From assembly GCA_963854835.1 (NCBI GenBank), contig OY978526.1:19994334-20058333 (forward strand): DNA of 64,000 nt, given 5' to 3'. Below, one piece after another: positions 35,235-47,880 of this stretch. Below the pieces are notes generated by a model. It was given only the letters and a program-made list of their open reading frames with translations, had not been told where the DNA came from and made no database searches. This DNA comes from Megamerina dolium (lineage: Eukaryota > Arthropoda > Insecta > Diptera > Megamerinidae). Within the stretch, counting starts at the first letter, position 1. Each line of letters starts with the position of its first letter. Made by a program: the position numbers and the translations under genes.

Positions 35235-35349
35235 CTGAAAATAGCATAAAAGTAAAGGAAAGAAAAATATAAAATCAATCAGATCATTAAAAGAAAGCAA
35301 AGAACAAAAATCTACAAGCATATGATGCATTTGCATTGTACTTACTTAC

Positions 35350-35399
35350 TCATCGTAAGCAACAAAATAGCCCGATGTAAACGAATGATGAAATTGCGC
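35350..35399 (-). CDS. Upstream exon-like block, unrecognised protein
   Basis: A 50-bp block that reads AQFHHSFTSGYFVAYDE on the minus strand. It ends at a textbook donor (GTAAGTAAGT, 35340-35349) and joins in phase with the exon at 35198-35234. The acceptor (TTTGAG) is weak, and a better-looking TTTAG lies 14 bp upstream, but using it would put a stop in frame. Confidence therefore rests on the donor and the shared open phase. No family recognised. Confidence 0.35.
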
Positions 35400-35404
35400 C
35401 TCAA

Positions 35405-35745
35405 ATTATGAACTAAAGGTAAATGTTGAAAAGAAAAAGAAAAAAAAACATCCAATAAATAGCAATAAAATTATTGGCAACACTAACATTGCACACACAT
35501 AGAACTACACACACACACACAGAGAGAGACATGTATTGGGGAAAAAGAAATCCATTATTTTTCTCAAGACTGCTTCAGATTGTCTGATTTTGGTCAGAAA
35601 TGTTGTACCCAATTTGTTTGATAATGTTTTGGAATTTTTAAAAATAACCTTCATAAGACCTCTCTCAGAGGCTCTTTGGTTCCTGTTGACGAAAAACTTG
35701 TTTTAGCAATTTTCACAATCTTATTTCTTGATGGTCAGTGTTTGA
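35405..35745. other. AT-rich noncoding sequence
   Basis: A pyrimidine-rich stretch on the minus strand lies next to the exon-like block, with a short (CA)n run at about 35508. Otherwise nothing recognised. Confidence 0.45.
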
Positions 35746-35749
35746 TTAA

Positions 35750-36520
35750 ATGATTAAAAAACTATAGTAATCGCTTGATGCCATTTGCCGACTCTAAGGT
35801 AGATGCATCAAAACTTCCCAACCAAGCTCCTACGTTTTTTGTGTGGAGTCAAATAATCATCGCTTCGTCTTATAATTGCTGGCCATGTTAACGGTAACTT
35901 CAAGATGTCTCTCTCATAGTAGCGAAGAATTTGATTAATCGATCTTCACAATTTTCTCTCTTGAATGCAATTTCGTATCACTAAGATAGCTTGCAATGAT
36001 AAATGAATATGGTAGTAGCTTGGTGCCAGGTCCAGACTGTAAGGTGGACGCATCAAAACTTTCCAAATCTTCTGACCTACCTATATTTTCTTGTTGGCAA
36101 TTTTTATATCATAAAAAAAATATTTTTATGAAAAAAAAAAAAATGGCAAAACGCTTGATGCCAGTTCTGGACTTTAAGAGGAACGCATCAAAACTTTCTA
36201 ATCAAGCTCAGCAGAGTTACCAGTGAGCCATTAAAGACGTATGTGGCCTGGAGTTGTCCTAATGAAACACAACACCTATTGTTGACATCTTCTGACTCAA
36301 TCTAAATAAGAAAATATTGTTATTAGGTCTGGAATCCAAGGGGAACGTATCAAAACTTTCTAATCAAGCTCTCCGTGTGGCCTGGCATACTGACCTAACG
36401 GAACGCATCACCTCAACTGATGACTAATTTTGGCCGATAGCTTCAAATGGTCCAATTGTACACGAATAGAGGTCAACATTTAGTGTTTGGGGCCACACGA
36501 AAGTACATAGCATAGTACAT
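35750..36520 (-). pseudogene. Multiplied mariner transposase fragments
   Basis: On the minus strand, four degenerate copies of the third catalytic region (LGWEVLMHPPYSPDLAPSDY type) lie at about 35775-35840, 36025-36090, 36150-36220 and 36325-36395. One reads RPPYSLDLAPSYYHIHLS, with Tyr replacing the catalytic Asp; another keeps SSDYY. Between them are a second-site box, VVFH-stop-DNSR (about 36235-36270), and DLYSCT plus AIGQN text near 36440-36480. The copies are too many for one element. They result from tandem duplication or repeated insertion. Confidence 0.7.
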
Positions 36521-36559
36521 GTTTTTTTTTTTCCAATTCCACAAAATGCTACAACAACA

Positions 36560-37560
36560 ACAACAATAACAACGTAATTTTAGAGATATTGTGAAAGATC
36601 ACTATTGCAAACAGGTGCTACTTGGGGCTAAGTAAGCAATTGTGAAGGCGGGCCCACTCTCAAAGAATTAAGACTACCCTCTAAAAGTCTCTCATCATGC
36701 TTTTCCTTTCAAATTACACTGAAGCTTGGACAATTTCCAACTCAGTTGAAAAGATGCATATAGTTTTCGAGAAAAAAACTCTTAAGCCAGTTCTTTCGAA
36801 CTTTTTGCGTTGGTGACGAGCACCGAATATCGCTACATGCCGATATTGACGGAGTAAAGCACATTTAAATTCAGCAGTTGCACTTCTGAATAGGTAATGT
36901 CGAGCTACTCGAAGAACTTGCTTCAGGCAAGAAGCGGTTCTATTCAGAATCCGCTGGAGGGCGACACAGAAGATTTAGTAGTGTTTATCGTGAGCACCTA
37001 CCAGTATGGCCTTATCTCACGACGCACAAAGCATAATGTATCAAATTGAAGCGTTGATAAGCGCCCTGCTGGATTGGAAAATCAGAAACCAACCTCCAGG
37101 TTCCTACGGTACCAATTGGGGCACGTTGAATGGACGTACTAGCCTCCTTGGTAGGGATCGAGGCTTACCTAAAACCTCTTCTGATTTAAGGGGTCAGCAC
37201 CCTGGTTGCAATGCAATTTCACATCGTGTACCCCACGCCTTATGACGTGGAATACGCTACTCGCGTGTTCTTTGGGTTACCTCAACCACCACGAAAACCT
37301 CCCCGACGTGCCGTTCCCAACGATCGGGTTGAAGGGATGACCACCCTTGGTACCAAATTTAAAGTCTTTTGGTAAGACCTGGTAGCCGAAGTTATACCAG
37401 TTTCAGCCCCATTCGGCTCCGCACTGGTAGCCGGGAAGGCGACACAGAAGAGGAAGATCTAACCTTCGGTTGCAAGACCTCGTAGTGGGGAGCACGTCAG
37501 CGCTTAGGAGTTCTAACTTGTGGGATCGGATAACAGTCAGATAAGAACAACAAGAACATG
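36560..37560. other. GC-richer unclassified block, probable dead element
   Basis: The base composition is clearly richer in G and C than its surroundings. GGCGACACAGAAGA occurs at about 36961 and 37438, each followed by similar text ending GAGCAC. A short plus-strand frame near 36900-37030 looks protein-like (LLEELASGKKRF, SAGGRHRR). I could not assign it. A CAA run (about 36550-36570) lies at its left side. Confidence 0.4.
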
Positions 37561-37868
37561 CATTCCCCTCACTAGTCATCGTTCCTTTGATGAAATTAAT
37601 CAATTTGATTTCGTTAAGTCGGGGCTTGGGTTTAAAACTGTTGTGTGGGCCGATCTTTAAGCTTTGACTGCTAAAAGTCAATCTATTTCGATAATTTCCT
37701 TATTTTTATCGACATTTGTGAGGATGTGCCTCTCGAAAGCACTGCAGCCAAATCGATTAAATCAAAATTGTTTGTAATTAACTGTGACATGTGTGAACCA
37801 TAAACACCATGGAGAATTTCAGTCGCCTGGCTTGAATTTCCACTGTTAAAACTCTCAAGTGAATCGAC

Positions 37869-38033
37869 CAGTGACGTAGGGCGAAGGATCTGGGGATAGA
37901 TCCCCTTTTGGCCAATGGACTTGTTAAAAAAGAAAAATAATAATATAAAGATATTTAATAATTATTCATTAAACATTTTTTATACATCTTTTTCATCATC
38001 GCCCTCCTTGTCAAAATCTTAGCTACGCCACTG
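37869..38033. mobile_element. hAT-type MITE, 165 bp
   Basis: Flanked by a perfect 8-bp duplication, GAATCGAC (37861-37868 and 38034-38041). Its ends are short inverted repeats, CAGTGACGTAG and CAGTGGCGTAG. The internal part is AT-rich and noncoding. Length, 8-bp duplication and CAGTGGCGTA-type ends fit a non-autonomous hAT element. Confidence 0.85.
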
Positions 38034-39466
38034 GAATCGACTGATGAAAAAACTGTCAAAATTATTTGTTTTGGTACAAAATGTCACTTTTCAGAACGTC
38101 ACGAGCGTAAGTCTGAATTTGTTTGATTAATACTTTATGATTTACAATATGACTTCAGTCTAACGAAAACAGGAATGCATTACTTTTTCCCCAATCTGAT
38201 ATTTGCCAGAGCATCACAATGAAGAAAAGTTAATTTGCTTATATACGAGTATGCATATGCATATGGACAGAAGCCAAAGAGGCTGCTGATGATGCTGGGA
38301 ATATATACACCTTTCAACACATGGGCATACACAAACACACACACACACATACATACATGTTACAATATGCCAATAAGGTAAAATTTGAAAAAATACAACA
38401 ACAAAAAATATTGCAACTCTGACTGGCATATGCAGATTTGATGGTTGGTGGTCTGGAATGTTGTAGAGGTACCCAAACGTAGTATGCCTGAAGTAGCAAC
38501 AATGCAAAAGCATAGGAGGAAGAAGATGATAAAGCAGCAACAACAACAACAACAACAACAACAACCACAAGAGAAAACAGTGAAAGAGATGTGGTAAAAG
38601 CGATAAAAATATTTTGCGGTTACGATTGAAAAATTCCAGTTTCGATTGGATTAAGTAATCATAAAAGTGTCATGTTGCATCTGTTTTCTTCCAGAAGTTG
38701 TATTGAAGTTTATTGTATGTGTGTGTGTGTGTGTGTAGTGCATTTTAATACACATGAGTATGTGTATATTCCATCAGCAACTGGACGCATACTTGTTACC
38801 AACAACCACAACAACAACAACAACATGAATGATGACGATGATGAGTGCTTTTTATTGTTTGGCAATAAAAAAAAAAAAAAAAAAAACAAACAACAACAAG
38901 ACAGAAAAATACTTAAGTAACGATGACATAATACACAATATACTGTGGGCGTGTGTGTGTATGTGTTTGTATTTAAAATTTATCATAATGTCAAGAAGAG
39001 CGAGCGATGCATAAATATGTCTCTATGACAATGTACCAGTGAAATATATGTTCTTATTTTCTTATCGCTTTTAACTATTAGAATATTACAAGTCATTTTG
39101 TTTTTTTTTTATACGCATTCGATTCATGTTTCTCACGCCTGTTGGCTCACTCTTTTGCTTTGCTGCACTACAATTATTCAAAATACATCAGACTGCAATT
39201 TGTTTTGTGATTTCCTCTGATACTACAAGCATATACAAGTCAAAAAGGTCGTGCTGATTTATGTTGAGTTTAAAAAAAAATGATGGCAGAAATGAAGAAG
39301 GTGGCAAGAAGATGAACCCCTCCCCCCCTCAGAAGACTCAGAATTGACTTTGGCCAACCACAATGATGATGATGATGGTTATGGATGATAATGATGCATA
39401 AAAAGATGAATAATCTTTAAATAGACAATATGAACATGCTGATGCTATTGTTGGAGTACACTGATA

Positions 39467-39467
39467 T

Positions 39468-39506
<39 letters not shown>
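39467..39506. repeat. (ATC)n microsatellite
   Basis: About 13 ATC units; translation gives an Ile or Ser/His run. Confidence 0.9.
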
Positions 39507-39965
39507 TGTCGACGTCATAGTCATATCTTGCATTGTAAATCACTACTTGCATCAGAGTGAAAAGCAAAAAAAGGAAAATTTCAAAACTCGTTCATGTGGC
39601 ACAATGAATGCGCAAGCGCACCATAACCCTCATTGTCGGTCTTTTGCGCCACCAATTATACCTTTTGATAAAGTACTTGTGTAGTCTGGATTGCATTTTT
39701 TATAGCAATTTTGCTTGTAGCTGTTAATTTTGACAGTTAGCTGACAGCTGCAGTGTTGTTCAGCATCATTAAACTTGCTCACTATCGTGTGGCATGCATT
39801 ATTTTACATTGCGGCTAACATATACTTATGATTCCTTAAATATGTAAAATTGTGTGCAATAAATACAAAGATGATTTTTTTGAGACAAATTTCCATATTA
39901 AATAACTAGTAATTAAATTAATTATTAAAATGCAAATAAGCAAAGCATGTTTAAAGTTAATTTTT

Positions 39966-39992
39966 AAATTAATTAATTAATTAATTAATTAA
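39966..39992. repeat. (AATT)n microsatellite
   Basis: About six units of TTAA/AATT, self-complementary. Confidence 0.85.
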
Positions 39993-41189
39993 TATGTAAC
40001 TTTGTAATTTCGAAAAAAGAAAAACTTGAATTTGAAAGTTTGTAAAGCAACATGTTGCTAGCCTTTGTTGCGATGCGATGCATGGCTGACATGAGTTGGA
40101 TTTTCTGCGATGAAAATTTATTGCAACACCATTTGTAATCGTAGTTCAATTGCATACAATGTCAGACAACACAGCGCTAGTAACAACAGCAGTTGCAGTT
40201 GAAAAACCACAAATCTTTAAATGCAATTTCTTCTGCTTTTTTTTTTTCATTTTTATTTTCTTTTCATTTATTTAAAAATTTTTTTTTTACATTTTTTTAA
40301 GTAGTTACTCCTCTCTTATTCGTACATGTTTATTGCATACACAATGAATTTTATTTATTATCATTGTTGCTATTTTTGATCTTGTTAGAAAATTTTTTTT
40401 TTCGTGTCAGTGCATACGATTTAGTTACAAACAAAAAAAAAAATACAAAAAAAAAAAAAAATTATACAAATTTAATTTTTCGCGCTCTCACACAAAATTG
40501 AGTTTGATATAGTTTGATTGTTTGTTGTGGCGTAGCGGCGGTCGATTTGTTGTGGTTGAACGGAAAAAATAATATAAATTACATACAAAGTATAGATGAT
40601 GCGTATTTTCATAAATTAATGTAAATTGCATGTGCATGTAAATATATGAGGGACTGGCTGATAAATACATGATAAACGTATGATTCAACAAAACTTGAAT
40701 TATTTTGTCAACATAGTCAGTGAGTCTCCTTTAACTCTTTTGCCTCTCAGTGATTTTATTCATATTTGAAAATAGAAATGTGTGATAGAAAATTATATCT
40801 AGAAAATAGGATAATAGTTGATTGTATTTTGTAACGCAATTGAACAAATTTTGCTACAAGCTGTCGTTGAACTGCAAACCTATCACGTTGACAGCTTTAT
40901 CATACTTGAAAATTCATCTAATATGTTGTTTATTTGTTCTTTTGAGATGTTGACCATGTCAGCTACCTCATTAACCTTCAATCAATCAATTTTGTAGGGG
41001 TGTTTAAGCGTTTCAGATGATAAAAAAAATATAGGTTTGCTGATATCAACATCATCTTATGTGTTTATCACAAAGTTTTCAGCCTACCATCGTATAGTGA
41101 CTCACAAATTTGACACTACACTTGGGAATATTCTCGTAAACGTAGAAACAAAATGTGATTTTTATTTTCTCTATTTGAGTATGATGTGC

Positions 41190-41975
41190 AACGTGAAGGT
41201 ATCTTAGGGATTAGCCGAATCAGACCACTTATACGGGTCCCTTTTCGTCCCTCAAATCGTGTGTTAATTATTTGTTCGGTTGCAGAATTCTTCTACTTCC
41301 TTCCTCATAATAACAGCACGCGTTATTTCAAGCATCTCTTTGTGGGGTATGTTCCACATTTCGAGTTCATCAATAAATTGACGACCCAGTGTGGACATCC
41401 TCCTGCTTGCCAATGCAGGACACTGGCACACTATGTGCGCCGCTGTCTCTGCCTCTTCCATGCATAATCTGCAAATATCAGCATCCTCCCCATCAACAAG
41501 ACCCATCTTGCTGAGGTGGTACCTGAAATTGCCATGTTCAGTTATTAATGCAGTCAACCAGCTTAGAGTCATTCGTCCTAGACTGAGAGCCCTCCCTGAT
41601 TCACTGCCCTTTGATAGCCTCAACGAAGCCTTTGCCTGTTTACAAGTAGATAAGTTCTCCCATCTCGTGACATAAAGTTTCTTTATCCACTCTTCGACCT
41701 TTGCCTTCACCGTCCCGCTGCTGAGAGCAACTACTGGTTCCGGTCCATAAAATTCAGCTTCAGATCCTTGTCTAGCCAAGGAGTCTGCAGCTTCATTCTG
41801 TTCTATACCAATGTGTCCCTTCACCCACATAAGAGTAATCGCATTACTACGAGCACACCCATTAAGTTTCTGAACACATTCGAGCGCCAAATTAGAAGAT
41901 ACCGTAAGTTGTTGCAGCCGCCTGACCACCGCCTGGTTATCGAGTGCTAGCAAGATTTTCTTACCTTGCTAAGAT
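41190..41975 (-). pseudogene. 5'-truncated non-LTR retrotransposon: RNase H and zinc finger
   Basis: A 229-codon open frame (41264-41953). RNase H: ALDNQAVVRRL (Asp at residue 5), then WVKGHIGIEQNEAADSLARQG (residues 43-63; His47, Asn53 and Asp57 are the usual active-site and fold residues). The C-terminal finger is CRLCMEEAETAAHIVCQC (C-x2-C-x8-H-x4-C), then CPAL. Such domains sit at the end of ORF2 in I/R1/LOA-like elements and help remove template RNA. The open frame continues a little upstream (QGKKILLAL) before homology is lost. No RT remains. The frame is undamaged, so the truncated copy is fairly young. Confidence 0.85.
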
Positions 41976-42639
41976 AGACGTAGTAAATTTTCAAATCCTC
42001 GTTTGAATTTAGTAATTTTGACAGATTCGGGTTTGCAGCGAAATTTCTCAGCTAAACACTTAGTTTATTACGGCTCATCAGATGTTGTGTTTTCAACAAG
42101 ACCATCCTCGTTGTAATTCCTTCCAAAAATATCCCAATTATTCCTATATATACAAATTATATTTTAAAATTCGTTTGTTCTTACGTTCAACAACAATCAT
42201 TGCGAATAATTTCGAGAACAGAAAACAACCTTAAATCTTAAACCGCTTATGAAAATTAAAATTCTAAAGCTTGCGCTACTTAAAAATTTCAAACGCTGGC
42301 CGGATCTGCATTACTTTATATTTATTACTTGATTATTTTCCAGTCAAGTGATTTTGGTGCGCTTAATTAAGTCAATATCACTTTATTCGCTATATTTGCC
42401 GCAAACCCCAGATAAGTTTAAAGAACTTACTAAGGACTCCAAGTATTTTGTCATCCTATGTGGAAGATATTCAGACTTCGGCACCATATGTAGGGATAGC
42501 AATGATGAGACGTAATCTCCTACCGTCGAAAGCGGGTTTGTAGCCGACAAGTATTAGTTCTCTTTTTTTTCGGACCTTCGGACAGGATTAGGTGTAGTGT
42601 GAAAATCTGGCAAAAGGCAGAGAACATAAAGACTCCAAT
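41976..42639. other. Unclassified sequence between two non-LTR fragments
   Basis: No recognisable domain. The right third (about 42380-42560) is less AT-rich and may be element debris. Confidence 0.4.
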
Positions 42640-42840
42640 ATTGTTGTTGTTGTTGTTGTTGTAACAGACAACGATTTCAAAATCACGAAAATTCATGTAA
42701 ATCAGCTTGGGTGTTGTTATTCCCGTCGACCAGTTCCAGGAAGACGGCAGCCTCCAGGGGGTGCGTTCACAGTGCAGAGGGGGCCAAACTGGTAGGCCTT
42801 CTGCGGCAGGCTTATCGCTCTTAAGCAATTCAAAAGGCAA
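42640..42840 (-). pseudogene. Non-LTR retrotransposon 3' end with (CAA)n tail
   Basis: On the minus strand one frame reads ACRRRPTSLAPSAL, a stop (Trp codon lost), THPLEAAVFLELVDG, then the tail as GTT units at 42641-42663. It matches the C-terminus at the right window edge (LFACPRRPISLAPSA) and that at 34.8 kb (LTPVQLWTHPLEVA). Confidence 0.75.
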
Positions 42841-42847
42841 GCCATGT

Positions 42848-42864
42848 TGTAGTAGTAGTAGTAG

Positions 42865-42895
<31 letters not shown>

Positions 42896-43021
42896 AGCAG
42901 CAATAATACGGAAAGCTTTTGTTTCGTTCCTGTACAAAGCATTGCCGTATTCTGATGAGATGAATGGACCTCGGTCGACCACGGGGTGTCGAATACTTTC
43001 GAAACGTCCATTCTTGGGAAG
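42848..43021 (-). mobile_element. Short (CAA)n-tailed retroposon, copy A4
   Basis: A long (TAG)n-(GTT)n tail (42848-42897) is followed by GTAGCAGCAATAATACGG and the family-A body to CCATTCTTGGGAAGC. The hairpin arms are present. The target duplication is obscured by the repeats. It lies directly beside the non-LTR 3' end in the same orientation. Confidence 0.75.
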
Positions 43022-43988
43022 CAGTACGCAAGTTATCAGCATCTATGGTATAACTTTCATTTAATAGTCTTTTAAAATAACCAAATATACAATTTTGATA
43101 TCGAATCATACCCAATTTTAAGAATTTAACAAACTGTATGAATAATTATGTGAGTAACTGTTGGCGTATATGCACTCATAGTATAGGTATATAGCTACGA
43201 TATACACATAGTACATCTTTATCAATCTGTAGAATCTACACAATTGACTTGACCCAAATTTTGATTGCAAACATTTCACGCTTATATGCTCACAAAATTG
43301 TTATTGTTCTCTTGTATAAAGTATAGCAATATTTTAAGTATAGTCGATCATGTATACATATATAAAATAGTATCAATAACAAAAGAAATATATATCCACG
43401 CATAGTAGGAGACTATGCTAAGAAATATCTGTACTATAATATTATATAAACGTACATGCCTCGGGGTGATATTTAGCTGTTTGAGAGAATATTGTATGTA
43501 CTATGACTAATGTTTTTCAAATTACTCAAACACCCACTGATTTTTTGTTTTCTTCCTTAAATGCTTGGGTGATGCACTTGTACTTACGCTTGATTTTGTT
43601 GGAACATTTTAATAAAAATATTGAAATGTTTATATGAGGAAATTATTCATCACCCTACACCCACAGCTGCTTCTACTACATATAATGAGTACGGCATATA
43701 TTTGTTAAATATTTCATTAAATTATCATAAATTAATACCTCTACTTGCTTATATAAATTTATTATAATTTTTTTTTTTCGGCATTTTAAATAAATTTGTC
43801 GCTTATTCGTTGTGTTGTTTGGTTGGTTGGTTAATTGTTTGCTTTTGTGCAATAAAAATATGCTAATTTATACAAGTGCATTGAACCATAAAAATATGTA
43901 TGTCTTTTTATGTATGTGCGCAGATGAATTTGATGTATGTGTGTGTGTGTGTGACTGTGTGTACTTAAATTTTTGAATACTTGCATGC

Positions 43989-44019
<31 letters not shown>

Positions 44020-44282
44020 TTGATGACATTATGGTCATTCATAACTACAAGTTAATTTATGACACCAACGAATGCAATATGTTATGTAGGTGGGCTCTTG
44101 AGTTTCTGTTGCAGCAACAATTGCAACACTATAGGCATGGTGGTGTTGTCTGATGATTGTTGAAATTTTGCACTAATAATATATTTTTTATGATTGTTCT
44201 CTGCTACTGTTTTGGTCATCATCATCATCATCATCATCGTCAGTATGATGCATACATATGTTGGTGCATGGGTGGCATGGTC

Positions 44283-44317
<35 letters not shown>

Positions 44318-45990
44318 AAAAGTAAAAGGTGTCAGACTTTTGTTACTTGAAACATAATAGATGTGTGTGCATAAATACATGCTACTAGACTGCTTTTATT
44401 ACCCCATTGCTATGCTGCCATTACTGCTACTACCATAAGTGGTTACCATTGCCATTTTTTTTCTTTCCTCTTGATTGCGTTGAATTGAACGATACGATTA
44501 AGTTGAAGGTCGGTTGACGCATATACATACATACGCGCAACAATGCTCAGGCACTACGACTAGGTGTAGTATATGCAACGAAAGTAAGTGGTGGTGCAGG
44601 CAGAGGGATATTGAATATCCGTTGATGGCAGCGAATAGGGAACTACAAACCATTTGATCGTTTTTTTTTTTTTTTTGGGTGCAAACGAACGCATAAAAAA
44701 CCAATGAAATAGACAGCAGGAAACATTTTACTTTTATGTATATTCGATGTAGTCGATGGTTGAAAGGAAATTTCTGGTTTCATTTCTATTTTGCTCTAGT
44801 TTTGGTTGTTCATTTTGTATGGGTGTATGTTTGTGTCTGTGTTTTGTTGTTGTTGTTATATTTTACTTTTGCTTTTGCAAGCGGCAAATAAACACACACA
44901 TATTTCAAATGAAAATAAAAGCAAAGTAGCAGATGGGGAGTAAATTTGGCAAATATTTCTAAATGTTTATGTGCAACCTTGAAAAATTTGCTTTCAAATT
45001 ATGGCATATACTCTCGTGCATATGTATATGGACTTATTTTTGTCAACAACAAATTAGTGAAAATAATAAAATTTATGAGCTATATATTGTATCTACCTAA
45101 CTGTGTATATAAATTTTATTTAAACAATTTTTTTTTTTTTTTTTTTTTTTTTTGCATATTTTCATTGCATATATTTGTAGTACATTTATTGAGTAATGTC
45201 TATGTATTGTATGTGTCAGAAATGATAAATTTACAAAATTTTCCACACATCAATTATGTTAAATGTTGACCTGAAAATGTCAAAAAATAAAAAATAGTAC
45301 AAATTTACATGTCAACATTAAATGTAGCAAATTTAATAGAATGTGTGTGTGGAGGGTAGCTAATACAATTAAGCAAAATTCATACTATTCATACTTACAT
45401 ACAATTTAACCATGGTGATGATGATGATGATGATGATGATAATGTTGATGATATGGTTGATGTTTAATCACAAAAAAATCATGATCAGATTAGATGGGAA
45501 TTTGCATATTTGTGATTATGTACAGTACAAGATGAAATTGTATAAACGACGATTTAATATTTTTTTTTGGAATTATGCAAAGAATTGAGAAAAGGGTTTG
45601 TGTTGGGGCAAATCAGACGTAAAAATATGTCAGATGAGAAATGTCATTTTTTTCCAATTTTCTGTAGTACAATTTTTGTGCGCCAAGGTGGTATATAAAT
45701 ATTAGTCGAAGAACTTCGCGTCCTGAAATGGAAATATAAATAGATCAAACTGATTTATCATAAGCAATTGCACTCTTTTTGTTTTTTTATATATTTAAAT
45801 ATATATTTTTTTTAATTTATAAAAAAATTGTGTTTTTTTAATTTCCCTTTTTGTTTGTTTTTGCGTTGGAGTGTAATTGTCTGACAACTTAATATAGCCA
45901 AATGACAAATGTATTTATATATTAATATATTGTTGTTGTATAAAGCTGAAAAAATTTGGAATACCTAATTTCCGTTATATCGAAGCTAAG
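43022..45990. other. AT-rich noncoding sequence with microsatellites
   Basis: Holds GTT (about 43991-44019), ATC (about 44217-44239), T runs and GAT (about 45417-45440). No exon recognised. Confidence 0.55.
44284..44315. repeat. Poly-T run, about 31 nt
   Basis: A single uninterrupted T run. A similar run of about 27 nt lies near 45127-45153. Neither has an adjacent recognised retroposon. Confidence 0.9.
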
Positions 45991-45994
45991 AACT

Positions 45995-46840
45995 TTTGAA
46001 AAAATTATAATTTTGTGCCTGCAACTTCACGTGGAAGCTCTCATTTGTATGAGAGGTAAGCGTGTTTATTACCCGATTTAGCTCATTTTCGAATATGTCT
46101 ATTAGTAAGCAAAAATAATTGTATGTAGCGAGTTTCAGCGTGATAACTTCATATTTTCGTGCGCAAAGTGTAAAAACATACATTCAGCAATATACTTTTG
46201 TATGGGAGCTCGGCGTGGTTTTTATAGCATTGCGCTAATTTTATAATATATCAATTTTGTGCTAAAAATAACTCTACATACAAAGTTTTAGCCTAGTAAG
46301 CCTTTATTTTTGCGCGAAAAGTGTAAAAACATTTGTACAACAACATACTTTTATATGGGAGCCAGGCGTGGTTTTTATAGCATTGCGCTAATTTTATAAT
46401 ATATCAATTTTGTGCTAAGGATAAATCTACATACCAAGTTTTAGCTCCATAAGCTTGTATTTTTGCGCGAAAAGTGTAAAAACACTTGCACAACAGCATA
46501 TTTTTGTATGGGAGCTAGGCGTGGTTTTCATCCGATCACGCCCATTTTTTAATACATCAATTTTGTGGTCAGATCAATTTTATATATCAAGTTTTAGTTC
46601 GATACCTTTCTATTTTCCCCACATAAATTACGAAAATATGCATTCGACAACATATTTTTGTATGGGAGGTAGGTGTGGTTATTATCCGATTACACACATT
46701 TTCTAGTATAACAATTCTGTGTTAAAATTAACTCTATATAGCAAATTATACATTTGTTAACTTTATATTTTCGTGCGTAAAATACGAAAATACATATTTT
46801 CAATACACTTTTGTATGGGAGATATTTGTAATTTTAATCT
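45995..46840 (-). repeat. 153-bp tandem array, copy C (inverted)
   Basis: TTTTGTATGGGAG-type cores lie at about 46049, 46201, 46354, 46507, 46661 and 46814, spaced 152-154 bp. It is the same family as the 27.6-kb array but in the opposite orientation. Confidence 0.9.
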
Positions 46841-47878
46841 GATTTGGTCCATTCACGAACTCGACTGTTGATTGATGAAAATAATCTTGTGTACCAATTT
46901 TCAGCTTGATCGGATTATTATTACGGCATTTATTATACGAAAAGTTGTTCTGATCAATAATAATATTTTTTCTCTTTTGATTATTACAATTGGATGCAAC
47001 AATCGGAGTGTAGGGTATATACACAAACAAAATGTCTTTTATATTTCGCCGAAAAAGCCAAGAAATCTTAAGAATTTGAAATTTTCACAAAAATAAATTA
47101 AATTATGATGTTTTGTTGAAGCTGTAGGTGGTTTGAATATTTTAATAATAACAAACAAAAAAAAAAAACAAATGCAATAAAAATACTATAAAATAACATT
47201 TTGAATTAAATTGTATTTGATTTATACATATACATGTATGTGGGTATATATTTCTTTGAGAATATAAATTAATATGATGTACCTAAGATAATAAAATTAT
47301 ATGATAATTGTATAATTCTTTTGCAACATTCTCTTATCTATGCTTATGCGACACAACGTTCATATGTGATAAACATGTGCTTCTTATTATATTGATGACT
47401 AAATAAATTAATAAAAGAAATGATAAAAGTTAAAAGCTAGAACGATACACAAAAAAAAAAACGTGACAAGACGAAAGAGAAATATTAAGCAACAGGTTTC
47501 TTTTGTCTTTGTGCCACAAAGTTGCCGCAAGAAATATGATTCGATAACGTTTTGCCTGAAAGGCAAATAAGAAATGTTATAAATGAAGTTGCCATATATT
47601 CTTTAGTATCGCTGAATATATTTAACCCTTATGTAAGCATGATGATATAAATATCACATTCATGCATTTCGAATCAGTATTCTTAATAATTACACTAAGT
47701 AGATTTTTCTTAAACTAACTGAGAATTATTAATATAAATTATATAAATTACAGGTTTGAGAATAATATTATTGAAAATTTTTTGAATTTACTCCCTATAT
47801 TCCATACTTTACGTTCTTGCATATTTGAAGGATTTTGAAATGTATAGATTCTTCTTTTTGTGGGCCTTGGAATAATGG
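46841..47878. other. AT-rich noncoding sequence
   Basis: No gene or element recognised. Confidence 0.5.
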
Positions 47879-47880
47879 TA

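Larger units (their letters stand above)
38042..41185. other. AT-rich noncoding sequence with many microsatellites
   Basis: Contains (CA)n (about 38334-38350), CAA runs (about 38537-38565 and 38810-38824), (GT)n (about 38718-38737), A-runs, (ATC)n and (AATT)n. Frames in it are repeat-driven. No exon recognised. Confidence 0.55.

Noticed and set aside
34781..35336. Long frames across the N gap
   Set aside because: Most of each frame is undetermined residues; the open length is meaningless.
38214..38570. 118-codon minus-strand frame with Cys-Val repeats
   Set aside because: It derives from CA and CAA repeats on the plus strand.
42520..43011. 163-codon minus-strand frame with a poly-Gln run
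   Set aside because: It crosses a retroposon tail and a non-LTR fragment in the wrong frame.
44800..44880. A downstream kinase exon with MGVC-like text
   Set aside because: Only a TGTATGGGTGTATG run in low-complexity sequence; no acceptor and no continued kinase similarity.
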